NCBI RefSeq assembly: GCF_030272615.1
Contig: NC_081408.1
Location: 203,528,191-203,588,190 of the forward strand
Reading direction: 5' to 3'
DNA: 60,000 nucleotides
DNA from: Cryptomeria japonica
Taxonomy: Eukaryota; Streptophyta; Pinopsida; Cupressales; Cupressaceae
This document shows positions 12,257-22,663 of this stretch, in pieces. The first letter of the stretch is position 1, and the number at the start of each line of letters is the position of its first letter. The translations under genes were made by a program, and so were the position numbers. The notes under the pieces are model-generated. The model saw only the letters and a list, made by a program, of their open reading frames with translations, did no database searches and was not told the origin of the DNA.

Positions 12257-13310
12257 CAGGCTTTCCTTGAATCCGCTGAACTACAAAAAACCAATGAGAG
12301 AATGATGCTTTCTCTAATTCAACATAGCGATTAATGATAGTAATAAGAAAAATCTCTGCCATCACAGCCATTGCTAAGTCTGGGAAAATATTGTCCAATA
12401 GCTTTCCCAGCACTGCCAGTGCCATCATTGCTTTCAAATTGTTCTTCACATGCTCCTTCACTCCCGATGTGGCCAAAGACGCCTGGTTTAGGCATGAAAC
12501 TTCACCATCATGCCCTTGCCGCTGCATGTTATGCCTCTATGGTAGCGTGTAATGCCTTTGCGGATGCATTTTGTCCAGTGCAGAATCGATAACCGCCATG
12601 TTCTTCTCCACGCATCTTTCCTCAATTTGTCCATACTTGCAATCACATGCAACCGCATCAATATCATTAAATTCATGGCCAACAAAAGTCTCTGTTCTAT
12701 TTTTGGAAGCGACAATTGCAATATATTGTTCATTTTTCACAGTACTGGCATATAATAACACCTTCCCAAAATCATTGCAAACATAAAGACAACCTACACT
12801 TGTATCTTTATCATTACTAACCTCTATCAGACACACACCGTTAATCTTCTCCAAATGAACCATCTTAGACGGTGATCTTTCATCTAAATTCTTTGTTATA
12901 GCGTCCATTACTGTAGTCTTCTTGTTATCCACGTTTTCCTAAAGCACCACTCTGTAAGAGTTATTGAAACGCCCAGTGTAAAATTCCTGTTCAAGCTACA
13001 AGGAAATGGAATCAAGTACATTTGCAGATCGATAATTATCAAAAATACTGTCAGTAGGCTGCTGTGACATAGGATCCTTGTGAATAAAGCCAAGACTTGA
13101 CATATACTCCATCCCTCTCATCATATCAAATACCTGCATCAATGCCAGCTTGAGAGGTACAACTCGGTTCTGTCTCATTTCCAAAAACTATCATACAGAG
13201 CCCCCCTTGGCATATTCTATCACAATACACCAAACCATGGGCTTCATACATGCCGCTATGAATCGAACCACATTCTAATGTTTAAAAGCGATAGAGGTGT
13301 TTGCGTTAGA
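12249..13310 (-). pseudogene. Raf-like protein kinase fragment fused in frame to unidentified sequence (captured cargo)
   Basis: One - strand frame runs about 1.05 kb without a frameshift. From about 13285 to 13080 it matches plant Raf-like MAPKKK catalytic domains: NVVRFIAACMKP, WCIVIEYAKGGSV, then RQNRVVPLKLAL, then RGMEYMSSLGFIHKD, i.e. kinase subdomains about IV to VIb. The HRD catalytic motif is HKD and the following conserved lysine and asparagine are lost. No ATP-binding lysine region, DFG or APE motif was found. The rest of the frame (12249-12990) continues into sequence I do not recognise (for example NDKDTSVGCLYVCNDFGKVL). Internal stops are TAG at 13275, 13188, 12996, 12939 and 12537 and TGA at 13191; the frame closes with TGA at 12249. 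Two adjacent stops fall where relatives have Arg-Gln. The kinase call is firm to family level; capture from a host gene is inferred. Confidence 0.75.
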
Positions 13311-13399
13311 AATCACAAGGGGCATATGTAAAAAATCGGGCAATGCTACCCACCATGACCTTGCTGGCAAAACCATTGAATCTGCAAACTTGCATTCAA

Positions 13400-14255
13400 C
13401 AACAAAGCCACCTTCTGAGAGAATATGGGAAACACTTCTTACACACTCCAGCTCTCCCTTAAATCCTGTTCGTTTTCCTTTATCACGATGCTCGCAGCAA
13501 TGTTGGAAACCCCAAGCACTTTGTCATCCAAGGAACCGTGTAGGCTAAAGAAGGCATCAAATTCGAGGCCATCGCTTCTAGGGATGAAGAAGCCTTGCAC
13601 AATTGATTCTAGTTGTTTTTTCACGCAGCTCCTCTCAACATCAGAATGCTCATTATCCATGTGACTGTTGGCCTCCTTTTCATCCACATCCATCAAATCA
13701 AGGTAGGGAACAATGTCTTTGTGCGATGTCTGAAACCCCTTGGAGCAATGTCCATTGTCCTCTGCTCCTGTCAATGGCTGCTATCGCTTCAAACCAGAAA
13801 ATTGTCTTTGCACTTCTTCATCTAAGTCCATAGGTTTCTAGTCTTCTATGAAATTATTTGTGCAAAGGTTGTCCTCAACATCATGGGAGTGCCTCTTTAT
13901 TTTTGCCAAGGCCATGCCATCTACAGACCTCTCCGAAGCCACAATTTCTGCCAAGCTTCCTTGCTCTGCTACCTCACTCCAATCTGTAGTGTCCTTATCC
14001 TAGGAGTCAACAGCAGATTCAACTTGGGTCTCCAATGGCATACACTCTTCCTCCTGCAATCTCTTGAGTTCATCCTCTTCAACAACAACCTCTTTTCCAA
14101 CATCTTTCTGTTCAAAAATTCCCACATCTATATAGGGACTATCATGACGTTCAACCTTCACCACACGAATGCCAATAACTTCCTAGCCAACGTGACGCTT
14201 GAAGCATAGTTTTATATGGAACGTAAAACTGTCATAGAAGTTATAAGTTTACCTT
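13400..14255 (-). pseudogene. Unidentified coding-like cargo, 5' part of the captured segment
   Basis: Just after the primer-binding site the - strand begins with a possible start (MEEEKGKLITSM at about 14252). Further on it gives acidic, coding-like stretches: one around 13810-14180 (DSPYIDVGIFEQKDVGKEVV) and an open frame 13439-13774 with DIVPYLDLMDVDEKEANS and FDAFFSLHGSLDDKVLGVSN. The frame changes at least twice between 14255 and 13400, so this part is more damaged than the kinase part. I do not recognise the family and no retroelement motif is visible. Base composition and codon-like runs resemble a host coding exon more than retroelement UTR. It may belong to the same gene as the kinase fragment or to a different one. 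Confidence 0.45.
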
Positions 14256-14287
14256 TTTCTTCCTCCATCTCTGCTCAAGCCAACATG

Positions 14288-14299
14288 GCTCTGATACCA
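14288..14299 (-). promoter_or_regulatory. tRNA-Met primer-binding site
   Basis: On the - strand it reads TGGTATCAGAGC, the exact complement expected for plant initiator tRNA-Met, two bases inside the 5' LTR. It fixes the element's orientation. Confidence 0.9.
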
Positions 14300-14301
14300 A
14301 T

Positions 14302-14533
14302 TGTAAAGAATAGAATGAGCAGAAAAAATGATAACAAAAACATAATAAAACAATAACAGGAGACAACGCACGATTTATTGTGGTTCTGCAAATTTGTCTA
14401 TATCCACACTCAAAGCAGAGAATAACTTCATTAATCAATTCTGTTTACATGGCATGTACTCATCTAATTGTATAGTCATATTCAGCTATCAAGTGAAGAG
14501 TCTGGTACAACCGTTGGGCTTCACATCCCAACA
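14302..14533 (-). repeat. Right (5') LTR of the cargo-bearing element
   Basis: 232 bp partner of 11316-11562, with the same TGTAAAGAATAGAAT start and CACATCCCAACA end. The promoter for the element's transcript would lie here. Confidence 0.9.
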
Positions 14534-14538
14534 GTTAG

Positions 14539-16437
14539 CAATAAAAAGAACACAAATCAGCCTTACTCAAAAGACAAGTCAGACACATTCATAAATAATG
14601 TAGAGATTAATAAAAAGTCTGATTAGTTCGTAATAATCAAAAATTCGTATTAGAAATAGAAGGGTGTGTGAGTTATTGTAAAACTACTCATAATTATCGA
14701 AAGTCATGATGAGGTTACTATTAGTAACGTCTCCTCATAAAGGTGGTGTCTTAATTGTTGACCGATTCATTTAAAAAGAAACAATAATAAATAAACAAAA
14801 GGGAAGTAAAGGAGTGTGATTGGTAAAGAATATCGTTCAATAGATTATTAAAGGAGATAGGAATTGTAATTCATAAGGAACGAAGACTAGGGGTGTGGAA
14901 AAAGACTGTCTGCGTCAGAGATTGTTCCCCACCATCAGACAATGATAATACTCCCAAACAAACTAATACGGAAATCATTTAAAGTAGCATCGTATCATAT
15001 AATCCTATAGAGATAATAACCGAGGTATAAAGGAAATCTTTCTAGAAATAGGAAGAAAAAGGAATGCCACGACAGGAAAGGAGAAACACAAGAGGGAGTT
15101 CGATGGCCTTGGGAAGACATTCACACAGGCCATGAGAGGTAACTCCCTACCCGTAAGAGAGACAACAGGTATGAACCACTATACTGTGAAGATAATAACT
15201 TTAATTAAATTCATAGTATTAATATGTGTTCACTGCATGATAATGATAACTTTAATCACTGTATGTTCAAAGCACCAAATAATAACTCTAATCAGATTTA
15301 CAGAATCACAGCAAATTAATAAAACATGGTAAGATATGGGACTGAGCACAGTCTAAACATTGGGAACAATTAATCAGGATATAGATACAGATTAATTCTA
15401 ATTCATTGAAATTTTAAGTATGCTTATGAGGCCCGATAATGTTTGTATATAGAATCTAATAACAATATTAACATAGACTGCAACATATTTAATTGCATAA
15501 CAGTGGCAGACCAGATCTGTCTGCCCTCTTACCAGCCCCTAGATATATTAATAACTAATATTTTCAAGTAGGGGTAGTAATTAATAATTTATAGAATTGG
15601 CAATTAATAAATACATAATATATTATTGGTAACATTATTTAATTTATTCAGTATTATGTATAAATATACTCATATGAGAATTAGGAATAATATTTGGGCT
15701 ATAAATATAGAGATTGATATGACAATAGATATTAATAAAATAATTATACTTAATATCTTTTGGAAACTAATAAAGCATATAACTAGTAATTAATTGATAT
15801 ATAAATGATTTATAAATGTATCTGAACAAGACTAGTTATCAAGTAAGGTAAATTAGAAAGTACTTGATAGACTATAGAAAGATAGAATATCACAGATTTG
15901 TTTCATGTTAAGATAGATTTGATTCTTAATCAATCTAGTTTAAGTCATAAGTGTATGAAAATAAATTTATTATGATTAAAAGAAGCCTAACCTTAGTATG
16001 GGACATCACAAATTTTCGCACCCTTTAGAAATCCTATAAATTAGAGGAATAGTGTCATAAATTGTTATGTTGGAGCTACGACAATTTATTTTACTTTGAG
16101 AATTATTAGTTCAGTAGAAAAATCATAGGGAATTCTTTCTTGACAATCGATATTTAAGCTGCAGTCCACTTTTGACAACAAATGCAAGTTACTTAAAATT
16201 AGTTTATTTTACCATACCTATGTTTTATCGTCAATGCCTCGAATACAATATGGATTTCTATATGACCAAATACAAAATGCAATCAAATATGCTTTATGGA
16301 CTTTGTGACTTTTAGAAATCAATTAAAGATGCGCTGCGTTTGTTTACCTCGGAGTTTCTGAATCAAATAGTTATGGGCAGACCAATATATAACGACACAA
16401 CATGGATTAAATCTCTTGATAATAAAGGATAAGTTAC
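14539..16437. other. Non-coding remainder of the putative solo LTR and flank
   Basis: No gene. AT-rich, with a GC-richer section at about 14890-15180 (for example GGCCATGAGAGGTAACTCCC) that looks like LTR or leader sequence. 16011-16437 holds nothing I recognise. Confidence 0.4.
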
Positions 16438-16774
16438 ATTAAAACATTTCATCTTTCAACGATAAAAGAATCTAACCCAACCTTTATTACATCTTGATGC
16501 TAAATTTGTAACAACTAATAAACATCGCATTACACCATATTCAAATTTCATTGAATGTAAATAATTAATAAGGGAGACAATTTGAGGGAGTACGACTAAT
16601 AAAATTTTTAAAGAGGAGACAAGACTAACCATGAGAGTAACTAAATCTATGAGTAAATCCATTAATGAATATGGATGCCAATTTGTTAGTTGCTTTATTT
16701 CGAAGAAATGTGGTTACGAAGTTGCAGGTTTTGATAGATTTGATAGATTCTAAACCTATCTCTATATATAAAAT
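16438..16774 (+). repeat. Duplicated host block, copy A, segment 1
   Basis: Begins ATTAAAACATTTCATC and matches 29018-29292 at high identity, apart from an extra stretch of about 60 bp at 16690-16760. It ends at the AAAAT that is duplicated around Copia element E1. The block continues at 21864 and 24277. Confidence 0.85.
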
Positions 16775-17265
16775 TGTAGAATTTTGAACCTGACCTATAC
16801 TCTAAGAACCAACTGATTAGCAAACAATAACAACAAAAAGAAGAAATTGCAAAAAGAAATCACAATTCAGAATAAAAAACAAAGTGTCTTGTTTTTTTAG
16901 AATTGCACACACCAATTTCTTTATTTAAGCTTAATTAAAAAATTACATAGAGGCTATATATATAAAAAATTTGCAGCGTAGAAGAATTAATAATAATTGC
17001 AGTTTTAAATATATTCCTAGCATTGCATGGAAAGCTACTAAGGCTCTCCAACTAAAAAAACAAGCTACTCCCTAAATTAAGAATACAATAAGTGCATGCA
17101 CAACATGCTTTATTTATTAAAAACAAACTCATGCAAAAAGCAAACTAAAAATAGTCCTAAGGATTAATGCATGCTGGAGTACATGCTTTATTTGCATGAA
17201 TAAACAAAAAAAACTATTAACTAAATTAATCTAGTTGCATGTTAGAGCAGCATCAGTTATCAACA
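16775..17265 (-). repeat. E1 left (3') LTR
   Basis: 491 bp, TGTAGAATTTTGAACC to CATCAGTTATCAACA on the + strand. It is longer than its partner because of two short insertions between about 16815 and 16855. Confidence 0.95.
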
Positions 17266-17277
17266 TACAACCCCTTG
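17266..17277 (-). promoter_or_regulatory. E1 polypurine tract
   Basis: On the - strand AAGGGGTTGTA lies directly before the 3' LTR. Confidence 0.75.
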
Positions 17278-20200
17278 ATGCTGAAAGGGTTCGCAATCTT
17301 ATCTCGTAGTGCTATAAACTGAGCTTTCACAACCGCTTTGGTGAATATATCAGCTAGCTGATCTTGGGTGTTGATGTGCTTCAATTCGACATCCTTCTTC
17401 TGCACCAAATCTCATATGAAGTGATATTTCAAATCAAAATTCTTTGTTCTGCTGTGATGAACCAGATTCTTAGCTAACTTGATGGCACTCACATTGTCAC
17501 AATAAATTATTGTAGGTTGAATTTGTTTTTCTCCAATTTCTTCCAAAACTTTTCTGAGCCAAAGAGCTTGAGCACCTGCTGAGGTAATTGCAACATACTC
17601 CGCTTCTGTAGATGAGAGGGCAACAATACTTTGTTTTTTCGAGCTCCAAGTAATCAAACCAAAACCAAAAGAAAAACAATTTCTAGATGTAGATTTACGG
17701 TCATCCATACTACCTCTCCAATCTGAATCACTAAAACCTACAAAATTGAACTTTTCAGAAGAGTAGTAATGAATACCAAAATTTAAATTCCCTTTCACAT
17801 ACCTCAAAATCCTCTTGGCTGCCTTCATATGTATTTCAGATGGATTTGTCATATACCTTGAAATAAGTGAAACTGAATAGCCAATATCAGGCCTTGTGTG
17901 GATTAGAAACATCAAGCTCCCTACAATACTTCTATAAGTTGTCTCATCAACTAAATCAACACCATCATCTCGACATAACACAAATCCATGAGCACTTGGA
18001 GTGGAGGTAGGGTTACAATCAGTCATATTAAGTTTCTTCAGCATATCTTGTGCATACTTTGTTTGACAAATGAAAATCTCATCCTTACTTTGATAAACCT
18101 CCATTCCTAGAAAATATTTCATCAGACCAAGATCTTTCATCTCAAATTCTTTCATCATAGCAGCTTTGAATTCATCTTTCATCTTAGAACTACTATCCAT
18201 ATACAGAAGATCATCAATATACATACTTATGATGAGGATATCAGTACCTTGTTTGTAGTATAGGGTAGGATCACTCTTACTTCTCTGGAAGCCATTCTCC
18301 TGAAAGTATCCATCAATCCTGGCATACCACGCTCTTGGTGCTTGCTTGAGGCCACACAAAGCCTTCTTCAACTTGTAGACATAAGTATCTTTTCCTTCTA
18401 CTTCAAAACTTTGTGGCTACTCCACATATACTTCCTCTTCTAAGTACCCATTCAAGAAGGCACTTTTCATGTCCATATGATGTATGCTCCACTTCTTCTA
18501 AGCTACTAATGAAATCATCATTCTTATGGTCTCTTGTCTTGCTATTGGTGTAAATGTCTCTTCATAATCAATTCCATACTTTTGTGTGAATCCTTTAGCA
18601 ACTAATCTAGCTTTGTGTCTTTCAACACTCCCATTATTGTTGAACTTGGTCTTGTAGACCCATTTGGTGCCAATCTTTTTTTTTGTCATGTGGAAGTTCG
18701 GTTAACTCCCAAGTGCCATTCCTATGAATGGAATCCATCTCTTCTTCCATGGCTTTCACCCAAACCTCATTAGTACATGCATCTTCAAAACATGATGGTT
18801 CAAAATTAGCCTTGGCTAATAAAGCAAAATTCACTATCTCACCTATTGGGTTTTCTTCATGTACTTGATTTCCACTCCTCTAGTAGATATCACTCAATTT
18901 CCTTACCTTCATTGTAGAACTTGGAGAAGAAGCTGGACTTGAACTTGATACTAAATAACTTGATGAAGGATTGCTTAGTGGAGTTAAACCATTGGATATA
19001 GAAACATTAGTTGGCTGCTCATGATCAATATTAGCAATTATATCATCATTCAAAATAGATTTTGGCTTCTCAGCATGGTCTATTTGATGACCATAAACTC
19101 CCCCTTCATCAAAAATCACATCTCTTGAGACAATAAGCTTGTTAGTGAGGGGATTATACAATCTATAAGCCTTGCTTTTCTCACTATACCCAATAAAAAT
19201 ACATGACTCACTCTTTGCATCTAACTTCTATCTATTCTGATTAGGTACATGCACATAAGCCAAACAACCAAAAACTTTGAAATGATTAACATTAGGCCTT
19301 TTACCATACCAAGCTTCATAAGGAGTTATCTTTTCTAGTGCACTGGTGGGGCTACGGTTGAGGATGTATACCATTGTAGCAACTACATCTCCCTAATAAG
19401 AATTGCTCAATCCCTTGGTTTGTAACATGCACCTTGCCATTTCAACCACAATACGATTCTTCCTTTCAGCTACTCCATTATATTGAGGTGTGTATGCAGT
19501 AGTAAGTTGCCTCTTGATGCCATTAAAATCACAATAACTTTGGAAAGCCTTTGAGAAAAACTCTTCTCCACGATTAGTCCTTAAACATTTGATCTTGCAC
19601 CCTTTCTCATTTTCCACAAGGGCTTTAAACTTCTTGAATGTATCCAAGGCTTTATCTTTGGCCTTCCAAAAATATACCCAACAATTTCATGAGTAATCAT
19701 CAATAAAAGTGATGAAATATGATGACTTACCCAAACTCTTAGTCTGCATAGGACCATGTATATCTGAATGAACAAGCTGAAGTGGGTGATGAGCCCTCCA
19801 TGCATTGCCATTTGAAAACTTTTCTCTTGCATGCTTTCCTTTAGCACAACCTTCACAAACCTCCTTGTGTTCCTCAACCTTGTGAAAACTAGAAACTAAT
19901 GCATGTGAGGTTAGAAACTTTAAACTATGAAAATTTAAATGCCCATACCTGAGATGTCATAACCAACTTGAATCCTCATAAGCCATATTTGCCAAACTAT
20001 TGTTATGTTCACCAAACCTCAAGGGGAACATCCTATTTCTTGTCATAGGAACAACATTGATCACCCGATTATCCCTATTCTTATCATAGATAGTACAAGT
20101 CTTATTCTCAAAGACTACTTTATAATTTTTCTCACATAGCTGCCCAATACTTAACAAATTGTGCTTCAATTGTGGAGTATAATAAATATCATGAATACTC

Positions 20201-21340
20201 TTTATACCTTCTTTTGTTTGGACCTCCATAGCTCCTTTGGCAGCAACCTCCAATGATTTATCATCACCAAGCTGGATCTTGAATTTGAAACTTCCATCCT
20301 TTGTTGAAAACAACTTCTCATTCCCTATCATATGGTTAGAGCATCTAGAATCTAGGTACCAAACCTCTTTACTAGTATTTTCACCATTTACATAAGATAA
20401 AATTAAGTGATTAGGAGGGTTCTCACTACTTTCTTGAGCATAGTTAGCACTTTTACCTTCTTTCAATCTGCATTCTCTTTCAAAGTGGCCATACCTATTA
20501 AAAATGGTAACATTGAACATTTCTCTTATCAAATCTGCCTCTACCTCTTCCTCTAAAACCACTACTTCCTCTTGAGCCACCTCTTCCTCTACCTCTTGAA
20601 GAATTTAGGCTTTGCCCTTTACCTTGGACTTGATTGATTTTGGCACTACTTCTGGTTGCATCTTCATTTTTTGTGATTAGCAATTTAGAGGAAAACACTT
20701 TCTCTACACCTTCAATAGAATCTTTCAATCTTTCTTCATGAGACATCAGGGATCCAACCAGTTGATCGAACTATAGTTTTGTCAAATCCTTACTTTCTTT
20801 AATGATTATTGCTACATGATTCCATCTGGGTGTCAAAGATCTCAACACCTTTTTAATCAAAACTTCATTGCTTACAATTTCCCCAAGTGTAGCCATTTTA
20901 TTGACCACATCTTTGACTCTAACACAATAATCATTTATACTTTCAGCTTCTTGCATCTTCAAATTCTCAAACTCTCGCTTCAATGTTTGAAGCTTGACCA
21001 CTTTAACTTGATCACTACCCTGGTAAGCTTCTTGTAGAGTCTTCCAGGCATCTTTGGCAATTGTTGCTCCTGATATTCTTGGAAATAAGCTCTTATCAAG
21101 AGCTATCTAAATGTGAAACAAAGCTTGAGCATTCTTTTTCCTTGCTTCCTTTCTTGTTGTTCTTTCATTGGCTATAAGGGCATTCCAATTAGCTGGCTCT
21201 TCATAACCTGATTCAATAATCTCCCACAAATCTTTTCCAATCAAAAAGGTTAGCATCTTAATCCACCAATAATCATAATCATTCCCATAAAATTCTGGAA
21301 CGGGCATATGGTTAGAATTCAACATGATTATCTTTGGCAA
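17275..21340 (-). pseudogene. E1 gag-pol polyprotein pseudogene
   Basis: The polyprotein starts at 21340 (MPKIIMLNSNHMPVPEFYG). Gag runs to about 20490 and ends in an RGRGRGG-type basic linker and one CCHC knuckle, broken by a single-base insertion near 20500-20505 that puts the two halves in different frames. Protease has DSRC at about 20345-20352 where the family has DSGC. Integrase covers about 19880-19390 with SDIHGP near 19762, LRTNRGEEF near 19560-19584 (second catalytic Asp now Asn) and AERKNR near 19460. RT spans about 18690-17900 with the box MYIDDLLY at about 18205-18225. RNase H runs to a TGA at 17412 that replaces an expected Arg codon; the usual tail (QDQLADIFTKAV) continues to about 17280. 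In-frame stops occur throughout. The key substitutions alone would disable protease and integrase. Confidence 0.93.
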
Positions 21341-21380
21341 AATTCCAACAATAAAAATTTAACCCAAAACAATTTTACCT

Positions 21381-21392
21381 GCTCTGATACCA
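21381..21392 (-). promoter_or_regulatory. E1 tRNA-Met primer-binding site
   Basis: TGGTATCAGAGC on the - strand, two bases inside the 5' LTR. Confidence 0.92.
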
Positions 21393-21394
21393 CT

Positions 21395-21858
21395 TGTAGA
21401 ATTTTGAACCTGACCTATCCTCTCTGAACCAACTAATAACAACAAAAATAAATCACAATTTAGAATAAAAAATAAAGTTCCTTATTTTTTTGGAATTGCA
21501 CACATCAATTTCTTTATTGAAGCTTAATTAAAAAATTACATAGAGGCTGTATTTATAAAGAATTTGCAGCCTAGAAGAATTAATAATAACTGTGGTTCTA
21601 AATATATTCCTAGCATTACATGGAAAGCTACTAAGGCTCTCAATCTAAAAAAACAAACTACTCCCTAAATTAAGAATACAATAAGTGCATGCACAACATG
21701 CTTTATTTACTAAAAACAAACTCATGCAAAAAGCAAAACTAAAAATAGTCCTAAGGATTAATGCATGCTGGAGTACATGCTTTATTTGCATGAATAAACA
21801 AAAAAACTATTAACTAAATTAATCTAGTTGCATGCTAGAGCAGCATCAGTTATCAACA
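21395..21858 (-). repeat. E1 right (5') LTR
   Basis: 464 bp partner of 16775-17265 with identical ends. It would drive transcription toward lower coordinates. Confidence 0.95.
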
Positions 21859-21863
21859 AAAAT

Positions 21864-22663
21864 GATCCTGCTAGGCTTATATATACGTGGAATGTTATCT
21901 GTTTTTTCAATTCTATTTCTGATATTTGATGCATACTTTAACGAAGCTTTCAAGAGGACCTACCCTCGCTTTGATAATGTTGAAAGTAAATATGAATAGG
22001 ATCTTTGCATTTGGCTCGAGGGGCCCAAAACAAAAATGGCATAGAATAATTTAACAATAATTAATATACATTCATAGTTATCAGAAACTCCTCTTTTCGT
22101 TGGTTTTGTACGAAGAATAATAAGTTTGAATGACGAGCATTGAATGTAGATACGAATGGTTCATTAAATTTGATTGCAATCTCTCTAAAATGGATGGGCT
22201 TTTTGTTGAACATCGTAGCTAGTTGAATAAAATGAATGCTTCATGCTATATGCTAAAAAAAATTGGCTACTTCTCTAGGAGACAAATTATTCAAAAAATT
22301 ATAAAAAGTGAATTGACTTTTTATTACAATTAGAGTAATATGGAAAGGGGTGGGTTAGATATAATTGGTGAGAGTAGTCATATCTTGAGTATGTTAGTCC
22401 TCAACATTTAAAATTTTAATGGTATGATATATAAGGGATAAAATAAAGATCACATCATAACCAATTTTGGTGGAATGTTTAGCCCTTAATCAGGTTAAGA
22501 TCACATCATAAATAGCTTTGCTGAAATATGCAACCCTTAATCATTTCCTCCTAGGCTAAGAATTATCATAAGCTTAGATTCCAATATAAAGTAATTAAAG
22601 TAATCTCATGAATCATAGAAAATCCACAATTAATGATGAGTAAAATGGACAGAACTCAATATT
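21864..22663 (+). repeat. Duplicated host block, copy A, segment 2
   Basis: Matches 29293-29851 and then 35096-35320 at high identity. It contains AAGAT once at 22446-22450, the unoccupied counterpart of the E2 insertion site. It ends in CTCAATATT (22655-22663), which is repeated at 24268-24276 on the far side of a LINE. Confidence 0.85.

Larger units (their letters stand above)
11316..14533 (-). mobile_element. Non-autonomous LTR retrotransposon carrying host-gene-like sequence
   Basis: A complete 3.2 kb LTR element on the - strand. LTRs lie at 11316-11562 and 14302-14533 (TG...CA ends), about 10% different by eye. A perfect tRNA-Met primer-binding site lies inside the right LTR (14288-14299) and a polypurine tract inside the left one (11563-11571). 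The flanking 5-mers, GTTAC (11311-11315) and GTTAG (14534-14538), look like a target duplication with one change. The interior has no gag, protease, integrase or RT motif. Instead it holds long - strand frames, one of which contains part of a Raf-like protein kinase. It would need enzymes supplied by another element. Confidence 0.85.
10858..16010. repeat. Putative solo LTR (about 1.9 kb) split by a nested element
   Basis: The segment starts TGTCATGTCCC and ends GGGACATCACA, which are inverted matches of each other at 10 of 11 positions, as expected for the ends of a long plant LTR. ATTTT occurs just before the start and, one base away, just after the end, compatible with a 5 bp target duplication. 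Removing the nested element at 11316-14533 leaves about 1.93 kb. No gag or pol motif is present. It appears to have inserted into the 3' LTR of the Copia element at 8589-10857. A second copy was not seen in the window, so this rests on the ends alone. Confidence 0.4.
16775..21858 (-). mobile_element. Copia retrotransposon E1, complete but inactivated
   Basis: A full-length 5.1 kb Ty1/Copia element on the - strand. It has a perfect 5 bp target duplication AAAAT (16770-16774 and 21859-21863), LTRs 16775-17265 and 21395-21858 (TG...CA, roughly 5-6% different by eye plus indels), a tRNA-Met primer-binding site (21381-21392), a polypurine tract (about 17266-17277), and gag, protease, integrase, RT and RNase H in Copia order. 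The empty site survives at 29288-29292 in the other copy of the host block. Confidence 0.97.

Noticed and set aside
21381-21394. tRNA-Met-like sequences as tRNA genes
   Set aside because: Each is a 12 bp primer-binding site next to an LTR; no cloverleaf is present.
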